Position numbers and translations under genes: made by a program. The notes beneath the pieces are model-generated. The model was not told the origin of the DNA, ran no database searches, and worked only from the letters and a program-made list of their open reading frames with translations. Of a stretch of DNA of 64,000 nucleotides, positions 12,206 to 25,100 are shown one piece after another. The stretch is from positions 7,380,841-7,444,840 of the forward strand of contig PTEX01000012.1 of NCBI GenBank assembly GCA_003342815.1, read 5' to 3'. Position 1 is the first letter of the stretch; every line of letters starts with the position of its first letter. This DNA is from Eudromia elegans. Taxonomy: Eukaryota; Chordata; Aves; Tinamiformes; Tinamidae.

Positions 12206-15200
12206 TCATGGCTTTCTGGAGACCATACAAAGAGAACTGATTATTTTGCGGTATATTTTCCAGGTTACAATAGGATGTGTGATTGGTTTCACCCCATCAT
12301 GCTGTGAAGTCTAATCAGAGTAGAATATGGACACTTTGGGATTTCCCCACAGATCTCCCTTTAAGCGTACAACATATATTTTTCATAAAGTACTTACTTG
12401 CACACTACATACAAATGAGATCAGGAGCAGGGGTTTATGGAGATTTCTCTTCTTGCAGATGAGGAAGCTGCTATATCTTCCTCTGAGAAGAGTCATTAAC
12501 TCTGACACTGTCCTCTTTCCCATCCAAGGCCCAAATATTCATGGCACGCTGAACATTTCTGTAAGTACTGGGAGAAAATATAGAATAAATTTAAGGCTAT
12601 TATGATCGATAAGCTTTGTTGTGCTATTGTACTTTTCAGTATAAAGCTGAAGAACTGAAAGTTACATAGGATATACAACTATCTTAAATTTACACTAAAC
12701 ATTGCTTTTCTCCTCTTCCCTCTCCTCAAAAAAATCAGAGAGAATTGTTTTATCAGGAGACTAGCCAGCTAGCCAAAAAAAGAAAGGAAAATAAATACGA
12801 GAAAATTAATTGAATTTGTCATAGATTCCTTTGGACACTATTGTAATGTAAAGATTTATGAAAAACTCTGTTCATATATATGACGTACTCTCACTATGAT
12901 GAAATAGTTAAAAACTAATATGTTACATTTGATTATGGATTCCTGCCAGCTCTCAATGTGAGTTACACTTATGGATCTGTTTTGACCATTACACAGCAAA
13001 TAGTAACATCTGGAAATCTGAAGTTCAAAGGTTATTTTCCTCATAAAATGGAACCAGTATGATTCATAACAACCTGATTTTGACCTTCAGTTTAACAAAA
13101 TCCTGCTGCTAACCTTGTATTGTAAAAATAGGGTGTCTTTTTTCTTGGTCTTTTCTTGCCTCTTTTTATTTTGATTTTGTTGAACTATATAAACAACAAA
13201 TGTAGAAAGAGACATCTGAAGCTATCTCATCTTTGTGACTGTAATGCAGAAGATTGTGCCAATAGATTCCTGCTGCTTAAAATACCTAGGTATATTAATC
13301 TCCATTATAAAGAAGAAAAATCTTTTGTGATGGCATGGGAAGCTCCTGTTGCATATTGCTAGCAGAATTTGTTGATTCTTTTCTTTTTTTTTCTTCCTTT
13401 ATTATTGTGTTCTTCATCACAGTGTGTTACTTAGCGTTCTGTTACTCCTAGTTTTATAGTTTTATAGTTGATACTATACAAAATTACAGTAGCCTATGTG
13501 AATCCCATGCTCCTATACCTTTGGTCTATTGGGATGTGCAGTAGAAAAAAATTATTTCCTTCTTAATACTTCTGTAGAGCTGACCTTCCTTTTTTCCCAT
13601 TTGATAGCCCATTTACCTTTTCTCAGGCAACTAGAAGTGAAGGACAGTGTACATGTACCTCTATTAATTCTCCAGGTTGCCACTATGCTGGAAAGGCTAC
13701 AAACCTGGAAAAAAAGTGGACTTCTGGAATCTAGGGAAAAAAGTATTTCTTTGGCTTCTTTTTGGGTGGTAGAGGTCCAAAACAATGTTTGTGGTTCAGT
13801 TTATGGAGAGCCACAGTGGTTAAAATCTGTACTGTACTTCCCTTTTACATATGTGTGATGGGCAATATATACTACTTTGGATGTGTAGCCTATCAGCTAG
13901 TGATAGATCAGGCTCTACTGTTGGACAAACTGGTAATGGCCATATCCAAATCCTGACTATTTAATCATATTTTTTTCTCTCTTCTCTCTCTCCTTCCTGT
14001 ATTCAAGAAAAAACCCTTGCCTGAAGTCTAACTTGTATTTCTATCACTTTTCCGCCATTTCAGGCCCTCTTAAAGGCCTGAGGAAGCAGACCTTTTCTTC
14101 ACAAAACTTAATCATGTGAAGAGAAAGTTAAAGTGAAATATAATTGCAGAGCAAAACTATAAAATCATTCCTATAGTGTATCTGGTTTGAGAGGCAATAA
14201 TGAGCTTTGGGATGACTGTCTGGGAATGACCAATAAGCTTGGTTTCTTATTTCCATGTTCTCCCTTGCTTGTAGCTTATAAATAACCAGGAAATCCAATA
14301 TTCAAGTGGGAATTCTCTGGAAAAGAGAACTATCATATCCTCCATTTAATCTCCTGTTTAATGAGGCACATATAATTGGGTTGACATTGGAGCATAACAT
14401 TTCCTACACGGAGAAATGACAAATAGCCCAGTCATTTGAAGCTTTCTTGTCAACCAAAAAGAGATTAAAACAGAAAGGGGGTGGGGAGTATGGAGGAACA
14501 GGGAGAATTCACTAACTAATATCCATATTCATTTCTTCTAGCAGCAATAAAGAAAAAATATTTTGGAAAGTCAAAGTACTAACTACAAATTTGCCTGAGA
14601 AATTGAACACTTTTCTTAATATCTGAACTTCAAATTCAATTCAAAGTACCAAAGAGAACTTAAAAAGTAAAAGCAGAGGGTAAGGTCCCTTGTTGGACGG
14701 AAGAGTAGAATGACGTGCTTTCACTTATCTTTGACATTTTTTTTACATAGCTGAACGATTGCTCCCATGGAAAGAAGGGTTTGTAACTGCAGTACTGACT
14801 TAACCTTCATTATATCTCTGTTATATCAGAAAGACAATCTAATTTGCTAAGTCTGATAGTACAGTTTTCAATGTGTTTTGAAACCTTTTCCTTGTGACAT
14901 ACACTTTCCCTGGATGAAAGGGCGTACTATGATTAATGAACAGCTGTATATCTTTTTTAATATATACCAGGTTGCTGTCACTTAATGTTTGGCAGTTTTC
15001 TATCATTATCTAGGAACAAATGTTCCTAATTAAATATAACAGGAGGCATGGAGACTACAAAAGGGTGAGTTCGTACCTGGGATACTACCAGCTTCATTTG
15101 TTATTTTTAAGCTAAATGTCTCAGGTATTTAAAATCAGAATCCTGTTATTCTATTATGGTACTTTCTTATCATTATCCTTTATGGCCTGACTATACGGAG

Positions 15201-18200
15201 TGTAATATCTAAACAGATAAAAATGCTGCAAGCCTATGCACATCCATAGACATACTAATTAACTGTTTCTTTTCTTATTGGAAAATAACATGAAGTTCCA
15301 TAGATCTTTGTGGTTTATTGGCTGACCTGTACATTGGTACGTACGTATGCATTTATTTATTTATTTTCCAGATCAGCTATGACTTAAATAGCCACAAACT
15401 ATCCATCTGCTTGTTTTGGAATAAAATCTTCTATAATCCAGATGTGTTTGAGTGGAACATGTGTTGATCCTAAAAGGTAGAGAATAGGTACTAAGAAGCT
15501 TTAAGAAGTAGTTGCTTTAACCTTCCACTTAGAGATGAGTGAGAATTATTACCGAAATAGGACTTTTTTTTTTTTTTTTTTCCCCCCACTGAATCTCTCT
15601 TTTTGCCCCTGTTTACAACATGTGGACGTTGTGTGAAAGTTTTTGCTTTGTGGAAGACCTTCCAATCTAATGCTAAAAACAAAGTATCTAGAAACTGTTT
15701 ATATTAATAGATTGACCTCTCTATGCAGATCTGCTGCATACTTTTATACCTTGACATAGATAAGCATCAGTGTCAGAAAATAGATGCCACTTGCCAATTT
15801 CAGAAAAAATGATGTACGGCTAAAAGCTCTGGAGATGATTAGGTTTCTGTGAGTTTTGTAAAAATCTGTGTCTGAACAAAGTAAGCAGTTGAATTCAGTC
15901 TTTAGGAACTCAGTCTGTACCAATTAGAGAGAAAATTGGTAACTGAGTTTGAATATGTTGCTCCCAAATATCTGCAGTGTTACGTTATTTCCTGTCTGGG
16001 TGAAAATATTTTGGGTCATAATAGTCACTAGAATTATGGCCCAAAAGAAATAAAAAAAGTGTCAGAAAACCTGATTTCACTGGTTCTACTGGTCACAGAG
16101 TATTGTTATTCCTTTAGGAAACAAAATGCCAGTGATGCAACTTTTGGAAGAAACTCACAAGACATTTTCTAGAAGAGACTTCCTGCGCTAAACATCTTTC
16201 TCTACAAAGTTCACCCATAATTCCTCTGCATTGTCATTCATGCTACATAAGTGATGATGAGTGCATTGAAATGCAATTTATTGTCCATCTCCATTGATCC
16301 ATGGTTGGATAATTAGTTTTGGTACAAAATGATTGTCCTTCCTTGTTATTTCCTTTAATTGGTGAACAACTAAGCACAGAAGCTAATGTCAGCAAAGTCC
16401 TGGAGAACTGAGAAAGCCTGAATCTGATTACTGTACTGTCATTTCCTTAGAGGAAAAAGGTTGAAAATACTGCTCATGAAGATAGATTTGTCCTGTGAAG
16501 ATTTTAAATATTAATAATCTTTGAAAAAAGGGATAATGCATTATCTTATTAACTATATTAAGGATAAGTTCTACTTGTTCTATCTCATACTTTTCACCAG
16601 ATATCAACTTAATGAAATAATTAATCCCCAAAGTAATTTGTTTTTCTCTTTGGCATCTTATTAACTGTCTGACATTTAGTAACCACAATATTCAAAGTTA
16701 AGGCTATTGTCAAGCCTTGTGAAAATTATAATTGTTTATTTTTCATAATCTCTAAACAGCTAGACATCATATTATGTCTTAATTTCTGTTATCGTCAGAC
16801 TTTTTTTTCTACCTATTGTTCGCAGAGATTGCAGAAATCTTTACTAACATAAATAAGTTTTTATACAGAAGATTACTTCTAATGTTTTGAGCAGAATTAA
16901 TATCTTCTAAATATCATATGCTGAACCACAGATTTTGAAATATTTCAGATCATTAATAACAGTTCAGGAAATGAACCCTCAAGATGATGCATGACATTTC
17001 TGTGAGATACGCTTTAAATGATTTATGTGAAAGTGTTATTTGTTTTTTGAGATCTTTATGCCCTTATTTATATATTTTCAGCTCAGAATCACAGTAAATA
17101 CTAACCTATTCACAATGGCAATTCCAATGAATTACCATTTAATATTCTAAGTTGTGTGATTTTTTTTTTTCTTCATCTGGGAAAATGTGGCCTCATACAT
17201 TATATGCTATACCCATAAGATTTCTGTGGGCTGCTTCTAACTAGTCTCACAAGAAGATTTTTTTTTTTTTACAACAATTTGAATGCTGTCAAACAAGCCC
17301 CTCTAATTTGTTTCCCCAAACTTGCAAATTCACTCAGAACCATAGTGCTTGCAATAAAGAGCAAATAAAAAATTCTGCCACTAAGCCAACAAGCTATCAA
17401 TCTACTTATAAAATATAAGAGCTATAAGCATGACAAGAAAGGCTGTTGAAACCATTAAGGCAAAGCAAAGGGGAAAAACATTGCTTCATGGCTCCTGATA
17501 TAGAAAAGCTGAAGGCATGAGCAAGCAGACAAATGAACAACACAAATAAAGGAATATTATGATTATAAATGTTCCTTAAAACATCATTTAAAAATATTTT
17601 TTTCCATCTGTTCTTGATGCTACACAGAAAGTACAAACAATTTGCTTTATAGTAGGGAAAGTGAGCGTATGCGAATCAAGAAACTGATTTTTGAAGATAT
17701 GAAGTTAATCTATAATATTTAATTTAGAGCCATTCTAGATATTGTGATGGATTGATTCAATTTGTTGAACTAGAAATATGGGAGTCATCATGCACAATGC
17801 AGAAGCCCCCTGGGATTTTGTGAACTACTACAAACTGCATCCCAGGGAACTGACTGATGACTAAAAGTAAAGATGAGTTATTGTTTTAGATCATGCAATG
17901 AGACAAACATTAGGATTCTAACCTATCATGTTTTTGGTATTCACGTTACTTATGGATTTAGTGATTCTGCAACATATTAGCTCATACTTAGATTTTTGTG
18001 ATAGAGGGCGGAAAAAAAGTGTGGTGAAGTTGTTCACAGTTGTCCATCCATTCATGAGCAGTAGGAGAAAGACATCTATTCATTTTTTAAGAGGTGGAAC
18101 AGACAGTTTTATAGTTTACAATATAAGCAACATGTTTTTACTAGAATTAGTATTTTCTAAAATTATAAATGACGCTCAGCCTAAATTTGACAGCATGCTC

Positions 18201-18427
18201 TAGTCCCCTCAAAGTTTATAAAAGTTTAACCATGTTTGTGTTAATGACCTAGCCTCAGATCTTTAACTATTAACTTCTGTTTCTTATCATGTTCTAATAT
18301 CATCTTGCATTCACTGTTAAATCAATCAAATACTGTTTCTATTCAGGCAGTCTATATGTATATTATTTTCTTTAGCTTTAACTGAAAACTTGTCTAAGAT
18401 ATTAAAGTTTGAGTGCTTTTCTTTTAA
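12206..18427. other. AT-rich non-coding stretch
   Basis: About 6 kb between two opposed CR1 copies with no recognisable gene or transposon. It contains T-runs near 15562-15582, 17158-17170 and 17259-17270, and the hairpin at 17783-17862. The open frame at 13529-13858 has no domain and is overlapped by a frame on the other strand. Confidence 0.6.
17783..17862. other. Imperfect hairpin, about 80 nt, of miRNA-precursor size
   Basis: Outer arms agtcatca (17783-17790) and tgatgact (17855-17862) are exact reverse complements. Inner arms ccctgggat (17808-17816) and atcccaggg (17839-17847) are also exact. Next to these, tttgt (17817-17821) and acaaa (17830-17834) can pair around an 8-base loop. The left side has about ten more unpaired bases than the right, so the fold has a large asymmetric bulge. 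Length and shape suit either a microRNA-like precursor or a decayed inverted-repeat element. I recognise no known microRNA seed. This could be chance. Confidence 0.4.
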
Positions 18428-19172
18428 TTGAATCATTGAATCGTTAAGGTTGGAAGGGACCTTTACAGATCATCTAGACCAACACCCCTGCACACACACG
18501 GTCACCTTGGCACAGGATTGCGTCCAAGCAGGTTTTGAAGATCTCCAGAGAAGGAGACTCCACAACGTCTCTGTGCTCTGTCATTTTCACTGTCAAGAAA
18601 TCTTCCCTTAAGTTCCTGTGGAACTTTTGGTGCTTCAGTTTGTGGCTGTTTCCTATTGCCGGCCACCACTGAAAAGAGGCTGGCCCCATCCATCTCACTC
18701 CTTCTCTTAAGGTATTTATATACACTGATTAGATCCCCTCTCAGCCTTCTCTTCTCCAGGCTGAAGAGGCCCAGCTCGCTCAGCCTTTCCTCATAGGGCA
18801 GATGTTCCAGGTCCTTAATCTTTGTAGCCCTGCTCTGGACTCTCTCTAGCAGCTCCACATCCCTCTTGCACTGGGGAGCCCAGAACTGCACACAGTACTC
18901 GAGGTGCGGCCTCACCAGGGCTGAACAGAGTGGTACGATCGTCTTCCTTGACCTTCTGGAGATGCTCTTCTTAATGCAGGCCAGGATCCCACTGGCTTTC
19001 TTGGCCACGAGGGCACACTGCTGCCTCATGGCCAGCTTGTTGTTCACCATGACACCCAGGTCCTTCTCTGCTCAGCTGCTCTGCAGAAGGTCAATCCTCA
19101 GCCTGCACTGGTGTCTGGGGTTATTCCTCCCCAGGTGCAGGACCTTGTTCTTTCCCTTGTTGAACTTCACGG
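18428..19172 (-). mobile_element. CR1 LINE, 5'-truncated, relatively young, antisense
   Basis: About 0.74 kb of CR1 on the minus strand. On the + strand it starts with the reverse-complemented octamer tail 'gaatcattgaatcgttaagg' and the block 'ggttggaagggacc', and ends abruptly at 'cttgttgaacttcacg', where the element is 5'-truncated. The minus-strand frame of about 180 codons contains [36 protein letters not shown] and [20 protein letters not shown], the end of the CR1 reverse transcriptase, and then runs out of frame near SVVAGNRK. Its 3' part shares 'gtgtgtgcagggg' and 'tctagatg' with the copy at 11580-12205, so the two are probably close relatives. They lie in opposite orientation 6.2 kb apart. 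Confidence 0.95.
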
Positions 19173-22100
19173 GATTTTAACAATACTGATTTTCCAGCAC
19201 ATTAAAATTAGCTGCTAGTGGAAATCCAAAATACCACGTCATACGATTTATCAAAAAATCTGTTCTAGGAGTTTCTTGAATAATAATGTGCCATGCAATT
19301 TTCAACATGCATTTTGCAAAGTGCTTTAAAAATTTTATCAGTAAAAGTCTTTCTGAATAAAACACAAAGAAGATAACACATCAATAATAGGAATGAACAT
19401 TGTCTTGACGGGTGGTTTTACATAAACAATAAAACATAGAACAAGAATATACTGTTATGGAGTGCTTGCATTTTGCAGAAGGCTGTGTGATGTTACCTGC
19501 CAATGTAATGAGATTCACAGTGAGAAATATGAATACAACTTTAGAGACAATACTCTGAGAGGATATTGAATTTAAAAAATACATAAAAATGTTATTAAGA
19601 GTGTGACAACAAATATAAAGAATTATGATGCTCTGATTTAGCTTGGGCTATTTGGCCCTAGACTTTGACTCTTGCTTACAGATATACTGGCTTCATATCA
19701 GCAGTATAGAAAGCTTACTTAAAATTCTTATGCTGTGTTGTTCAAGGCTTTAAATCTGCTATAGATTTTGATGTATGTGTCATAGTCCCAGCTGAGATGT
19801 TTAGGAAAGAAAAGGAAGAACCTGGTGTAAGCAGTGCATGGTTTAATTGTACTATAATCCAAAAACTGAAATGCTTTGAGTATTGAAATGAATGTTTGCT
19901 TTCCTGTGATAACACTGGTTAAACCTAAATTTCAACTTTGCTAATCTGTACAAGGTAGGTAGGGAATTACTGGCATGTCTTTTAGCAAACTTCCATAATT
20001 TAAGTTCTTCCTGCTATGCAAATAACATTTTAATGATGTGTGTGAAAGTGAGCTATGTATTAACCTAATTTATGGCTTTTAATAAGAGTTGACGATCATT
20101 AATGAAATATTTTTAAAACAAACTTTTTAACATTTTTCCCATGAAAAATGCTTTTTCTCATAGAAAAATGCTACTTTCATTGCTTGCAGTCATAACTTAG
20201 TGTTAATTATTTTAATATTAGCTATATTAAGTTTTAGCTATATTAGCTATATTAAGATTTTAAATTTTTATAGTACTTTAAACATATCTTTTGTTTTGTT
20301 TTACTGTTTCTACAAGAATGAAGAGACAAAATCCTGAGTGTTCCAGGCCTTCAACAAAATGAGTATTTCAGTTTTGGTCTTGTATATGAATCACAGATCA
20401 CTCTTGCAGGACCATTACATGCAATCACTACAGTTACAGAGCTTTTGATGAGTTATGCATTTCACGGACTTTCAAGAGCTCATCCTGTACCACTGTAGTG
20501 TATTTTGAGGTTAAGGCTAAATTACTGTTACTTTTGCTACATTTCAGAGATTGGTTATTCAGACTTGGGATCTTGAGCAGTATTTTGAATCACAACTTCT
20601 GTTTTTAGTGAGTGGTTTTCTATTCCACCTAGAAAATTTAACCGAAGACTGTAAGCATCCTGTTCAGCTTCTTGGAAGCCGTTATTGCTGTGTATTGTCA
20701 AACAAATCTATTGCATGTTGAAGAAATTTCAGGGAAAAATAGAAATGACTCAAGTTATTTCTAGTTCTTTCCTCTTTCTCTCTCAGATTAAATAAGTCTA
20801 GCTTAGACTAATTAACTTTATTGACATATCAAGGAGAATTAATAATTGGATTAATAGACTGCAAAGCTTTCTCCATATGCATACTTTTATTGAAGGCTTT
20901 AATTAAAAAAATACAATATACGTGAAATAAGGCAAAACAGAGCAAATATTGAGAATTAAGGAAAACACAGGGAAAGCATAAAGTACTACACCTTCCCTGA
21001 AAGGATCCATGCCAAATAAATTCCAGCATTTTATGACTTGAGTGATACCTTTTCTTTCTAATGGAAGGGTGATAGTTCCTTAAATACAGTGGTATTACTG
21101 GTGCAACTCTAATGAGGAAGGACAGAAGATCAAGCCGCATGGCAGCTGCATGCTGCAATGATACACAAATGAGCTCAGAACCATCAGTCTAGAGTGAAAA
21201 AGATGGGCTCACTCAAGGGACACTTATGTAATAAGATTTCTTAAAACAGGAAAGAGTCTAGACAGATAGTCACACGAAGGGCTCTATTTTCAGGAAATTA
21301 CATGAAAAAATGCTATTTACAAATCTGACTGATATATTTCATCTAAACCTGCTTCACTCCATTTTCTTAAAAACAATAATACTTTATATGTTATGCACAG
21401 AGCACTATCCTTTTGCTATGCATAGAGTTTTGTGAAGGTTCATTAGTCACCCAGGAAATTTATCTCGTTGAGTGCTACTTTAAATTTAAATACTTACAGG
21501 AATGGGCTCCTCTTTTTCAACATTTGCATTTTCCATTTCCAGGCAATACAGCTGATAATACTAACAAGTCTGTAGTAGACCTTAACATTCTAGAAGAAAG
21601 AGTTATTAATACTTCCATGTGGAAAAACAAAATAACCCAAAACAGGGAATGATATGGGTCTCATTTTGATTTTATGCACAGATCCTCTTTGCAGAAGTCG
21701 CATCAGTTTAACTCCTGAAAATAAAACCGTTAAATTATGATACATTTGATTTATTGATTGGTCAGCCCAGTGCAAACATCTTCTGGAGGCAAACAGAGCT
21801 CATCTACTCTGGTATTTCTTCCAGGGAGATCTCAAGGCACAACTTCAGCCTGAAAATAACCTGTCATGAACCAACTACTAGGATTAATTGCAGTTGTCAC
21901 AGATAAACTACATCTGGAGCTGGTGAAGGTTTACTCTAATGATACAGTTTTCCATCAAAAGTAGTGATTCCCTAAAGTAAAAATTTTCAAGAGACTAAGT
22001 AGTTAATTTTAATGTGCTGTTGTTGGGGAGGTATCTTTTGGCCTAAGGACAGGGTATCTAATTTAAGGACAGGCTGCAAGGAGCAGGGCAGGCAAAATAA

Positions 22101-25100
22101 TATGGTGTGACTTGCAATTTCTGTTGGTGTGACTTGCAAAGCTCTGTTTCTAACTCTCCACCCTTCCTGCTTCAGGCTGGAGATGGAATCTGTTACTATC
22201 TCTTGTGTCCATCCATCCTTGGGCCAATTTTAAACCTCTTATTTCATTAATTATATTTATCTAGGTGTAAATAATTCAATATTAGTTTAAGTAGATGAAT
22301 TCCATATGATCTCATGCTTAAATTGCTCATGTATGAGAAAGATTTGGCTTCAGCTCTACTGATCAAAACATCTTATCCCACCATAAAATAGAAAAGAAAA
22401 CCTTTACTCAAAACATTCACAGCTTAGGTGAGTTTTGTAGTAACTGCAATATACTCTCAGAGAGGAGAAAGGAGTTCTGAAAAACATCTTTTGCATCCCA
22501 GGATTCAATAAGAAAAACTAAATTATGAAAAGTTCTCTGCAGAGGGAGACTGTTTCCAGATGAGCTATAGCCAAGACTTTATGAAGTCCATTTTGTTTTA
22601 GAACTTCCTGAGACTTTTATTTGGTATTAGAGTTAATATAATTAAAATAATCTTTTATTCACTTTGTGTAATGGCATGCTTAATCTTGGACTCCTCTAGC
22701 TGTACCATGAATTTTTCAATTGATTTCATGTTTTATTTTCAGCTTTTTATTTATATAGAGTATATGTGCTGTTCTATTTTATTTTTTAAAAAATAATTAA
22801 CTCTACTATTTTTGGCATTAAATCAGAAAAGAGAATTTGTCAAGGGAACTTTGAATTTTCCATTTAATGTAGCATGCGACGACTAAGAAATAGCTTCAAG
22901 GTCACAGGTATGTTTGGAGACGTAAGACAATAAAGCTGGTGTCAAACATTTCACTTTTACTAGCTCAAGGAAGACAGCTTTTATTACCTTTAAGAATGAT
23001 TCTTGATTTTAAGTATAATAAATAATTTTAAAAGTTACAGCTATAAAAACTCACAGGAAAAGCCTTAATACCATTATGAATAGTGCCCTTTAACTTATCC
23101 GTGATTTTTCTCACTGTGATTGATAGCAATTAACCACAAATTTAATACTCTTCATTTAATGTTGATTTCTATGAAATAAATAAATAAAGATTATCTTAAC
23201 CATTTGGCAGTTGAGATCTTAAAGGTTAAAGACAGCACAAGGTAATTTACTGTGCCTTTATTGGCATTATATCTACACATGCTACTTCTCCAAACCCTCA
23301 ATATTTGATACATAGCATAACAGTCATAAAAAGTTGTAGTTATGATTATTTTACAATTTTGCCAGGAACCTATATTGAAATACATATTTTTAAGACTATT
23401 TGGAGCTGAACATTTGAGATGTACTGAAAAAAGGATTCTTTATTATATTATTTGTCTAACAAAAGAAAATCTGACACATTAGTTATGTGTGAAATTTTGT
23501 GTTCAGATGATTAGCATTTTTTTTGATAGGACATAGTCAGAAAACATTGGATGTTGTCAAAAACATTTGTTTCTACAATCTTTGATAGTCCAGCATCCCG
23601 TTATTTCTGCTGAAACACTTGTGAGTGTTTCTGCGCCTTTAGATATTTGATAAATTGGTGAGTTTGGACTCAATATTGTAAAGTAATTTTAGGATACCTG
23701 AATTAAAATGAAAGCTTAGATGAGTTTTGGTGCTGACTATGGTGAGAAGTAGCTGCATCTGCTGGTCATGTGTCAGAAAGCCTAGCACTACTAACATTTC
23801 CCTAAGATGAAGTATTGTTTCATAGAAGTAGTAGTTTCAGCACTTACTAGTTCTATCCAAGGATAAAAAGGTGGTCATGTTACCTTACAGAGGCACTTTA
23901 TTATTTGAGCAGAGGAGGAATAGCTTAATTTTTAGGTATGAATTTGTTCAAAATAGATGACTTAAAATCAGTTCAGTAAATTGAAATTTATTGTTTCAGG
24001 CTGCTTTACTATTTAATTAATATTTTTATTGCTTTAAAATCTTCACTTTTTACAGAAAACTTCACCTTTTAGAAAACTTCCAATTAATTTGGATAGCATT
24101 ATAGAAAGCATCAAACTGTATTATCTTGCCTTTTTTTTTTTTTTATTGGAAAAAAAAATGATGTGTAGTAATGAATGCAATTCTGCCCATGACTGTAGTT
24201 CACTTTCCTGATGAGCCACAGTGACCGATCTATAACTAAAAGATAAAAGATGGACAAGAGAGAAAACAAGGATAGCAGAATTTTCTCAAGGACAAGGTGT
24301 TTTGCTGAATGCAAGGACAACCCCTGAGTATCTACAAAACACAAGCCAGCCTAATGCTACCATGAAGGAATAATGTGATTTTTAAGGATGTTAGACAGCT
24401 ATAGAAATTTTATTTTAAAATCCCAGTAGACCATCTTGTTCTAGCTTCAAAGTAAACACTTCAGCGTTAAGTATGATGTCTGAGCACAGCCCATAAGCAT
24501 TCAGGTGAAGAAGCATTTTATGTTCAGCCTTACTGAAGCCTGTGGATGAATGAAATCCTGGTGGAGATAGAACATGGTAGCCAAGAAACTAATCAAGATA
24601 TGGGATAATTATGAGGTCTGATTACAAGGTTGTCAAGAAAATAAGGCATGTCATGGAAGAGTAACCATAGCAGCGCAAGCAAGAATTGATCGGTATGAAA
24701 TATGTATATTATTTTTAATATCATGTGGACTAACTTATTTTAGGTATGTGCTAGCATATATAATTTTGTTTATTAGATAAAATAGTATTACCTGCCAGGT
24801 TAAAAAGAATTCAAACTATAGGTTATCTTTCTCAGTTAAACTTGTATTTAACACAAAGCCCTGGAAACAATCTTGATAAATGCTTAATAATATGAAATGC
24901 ATGAAGACTGACCATTGCAAGAAGTCAGTGAGAAAGAATTGAATATTTAATGAATTGGCTTTACACCAGTTTCTAGCAGAGCTATTTGCAATGATCATAA
25001 TACATGAATGTTTGCTATGATAATAAAACTATGGGAGTACTTAGTTTCCTACAGAAAAAGTAATGCATCAAATCTGAGTTTTATCTAATAAAGTTATACT

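Noticed and set aside
13529-13858. 109-codon open frame
   Set aside because: No domain, overlapped by a minus-strand frame, low-complexity AT-rich codons.
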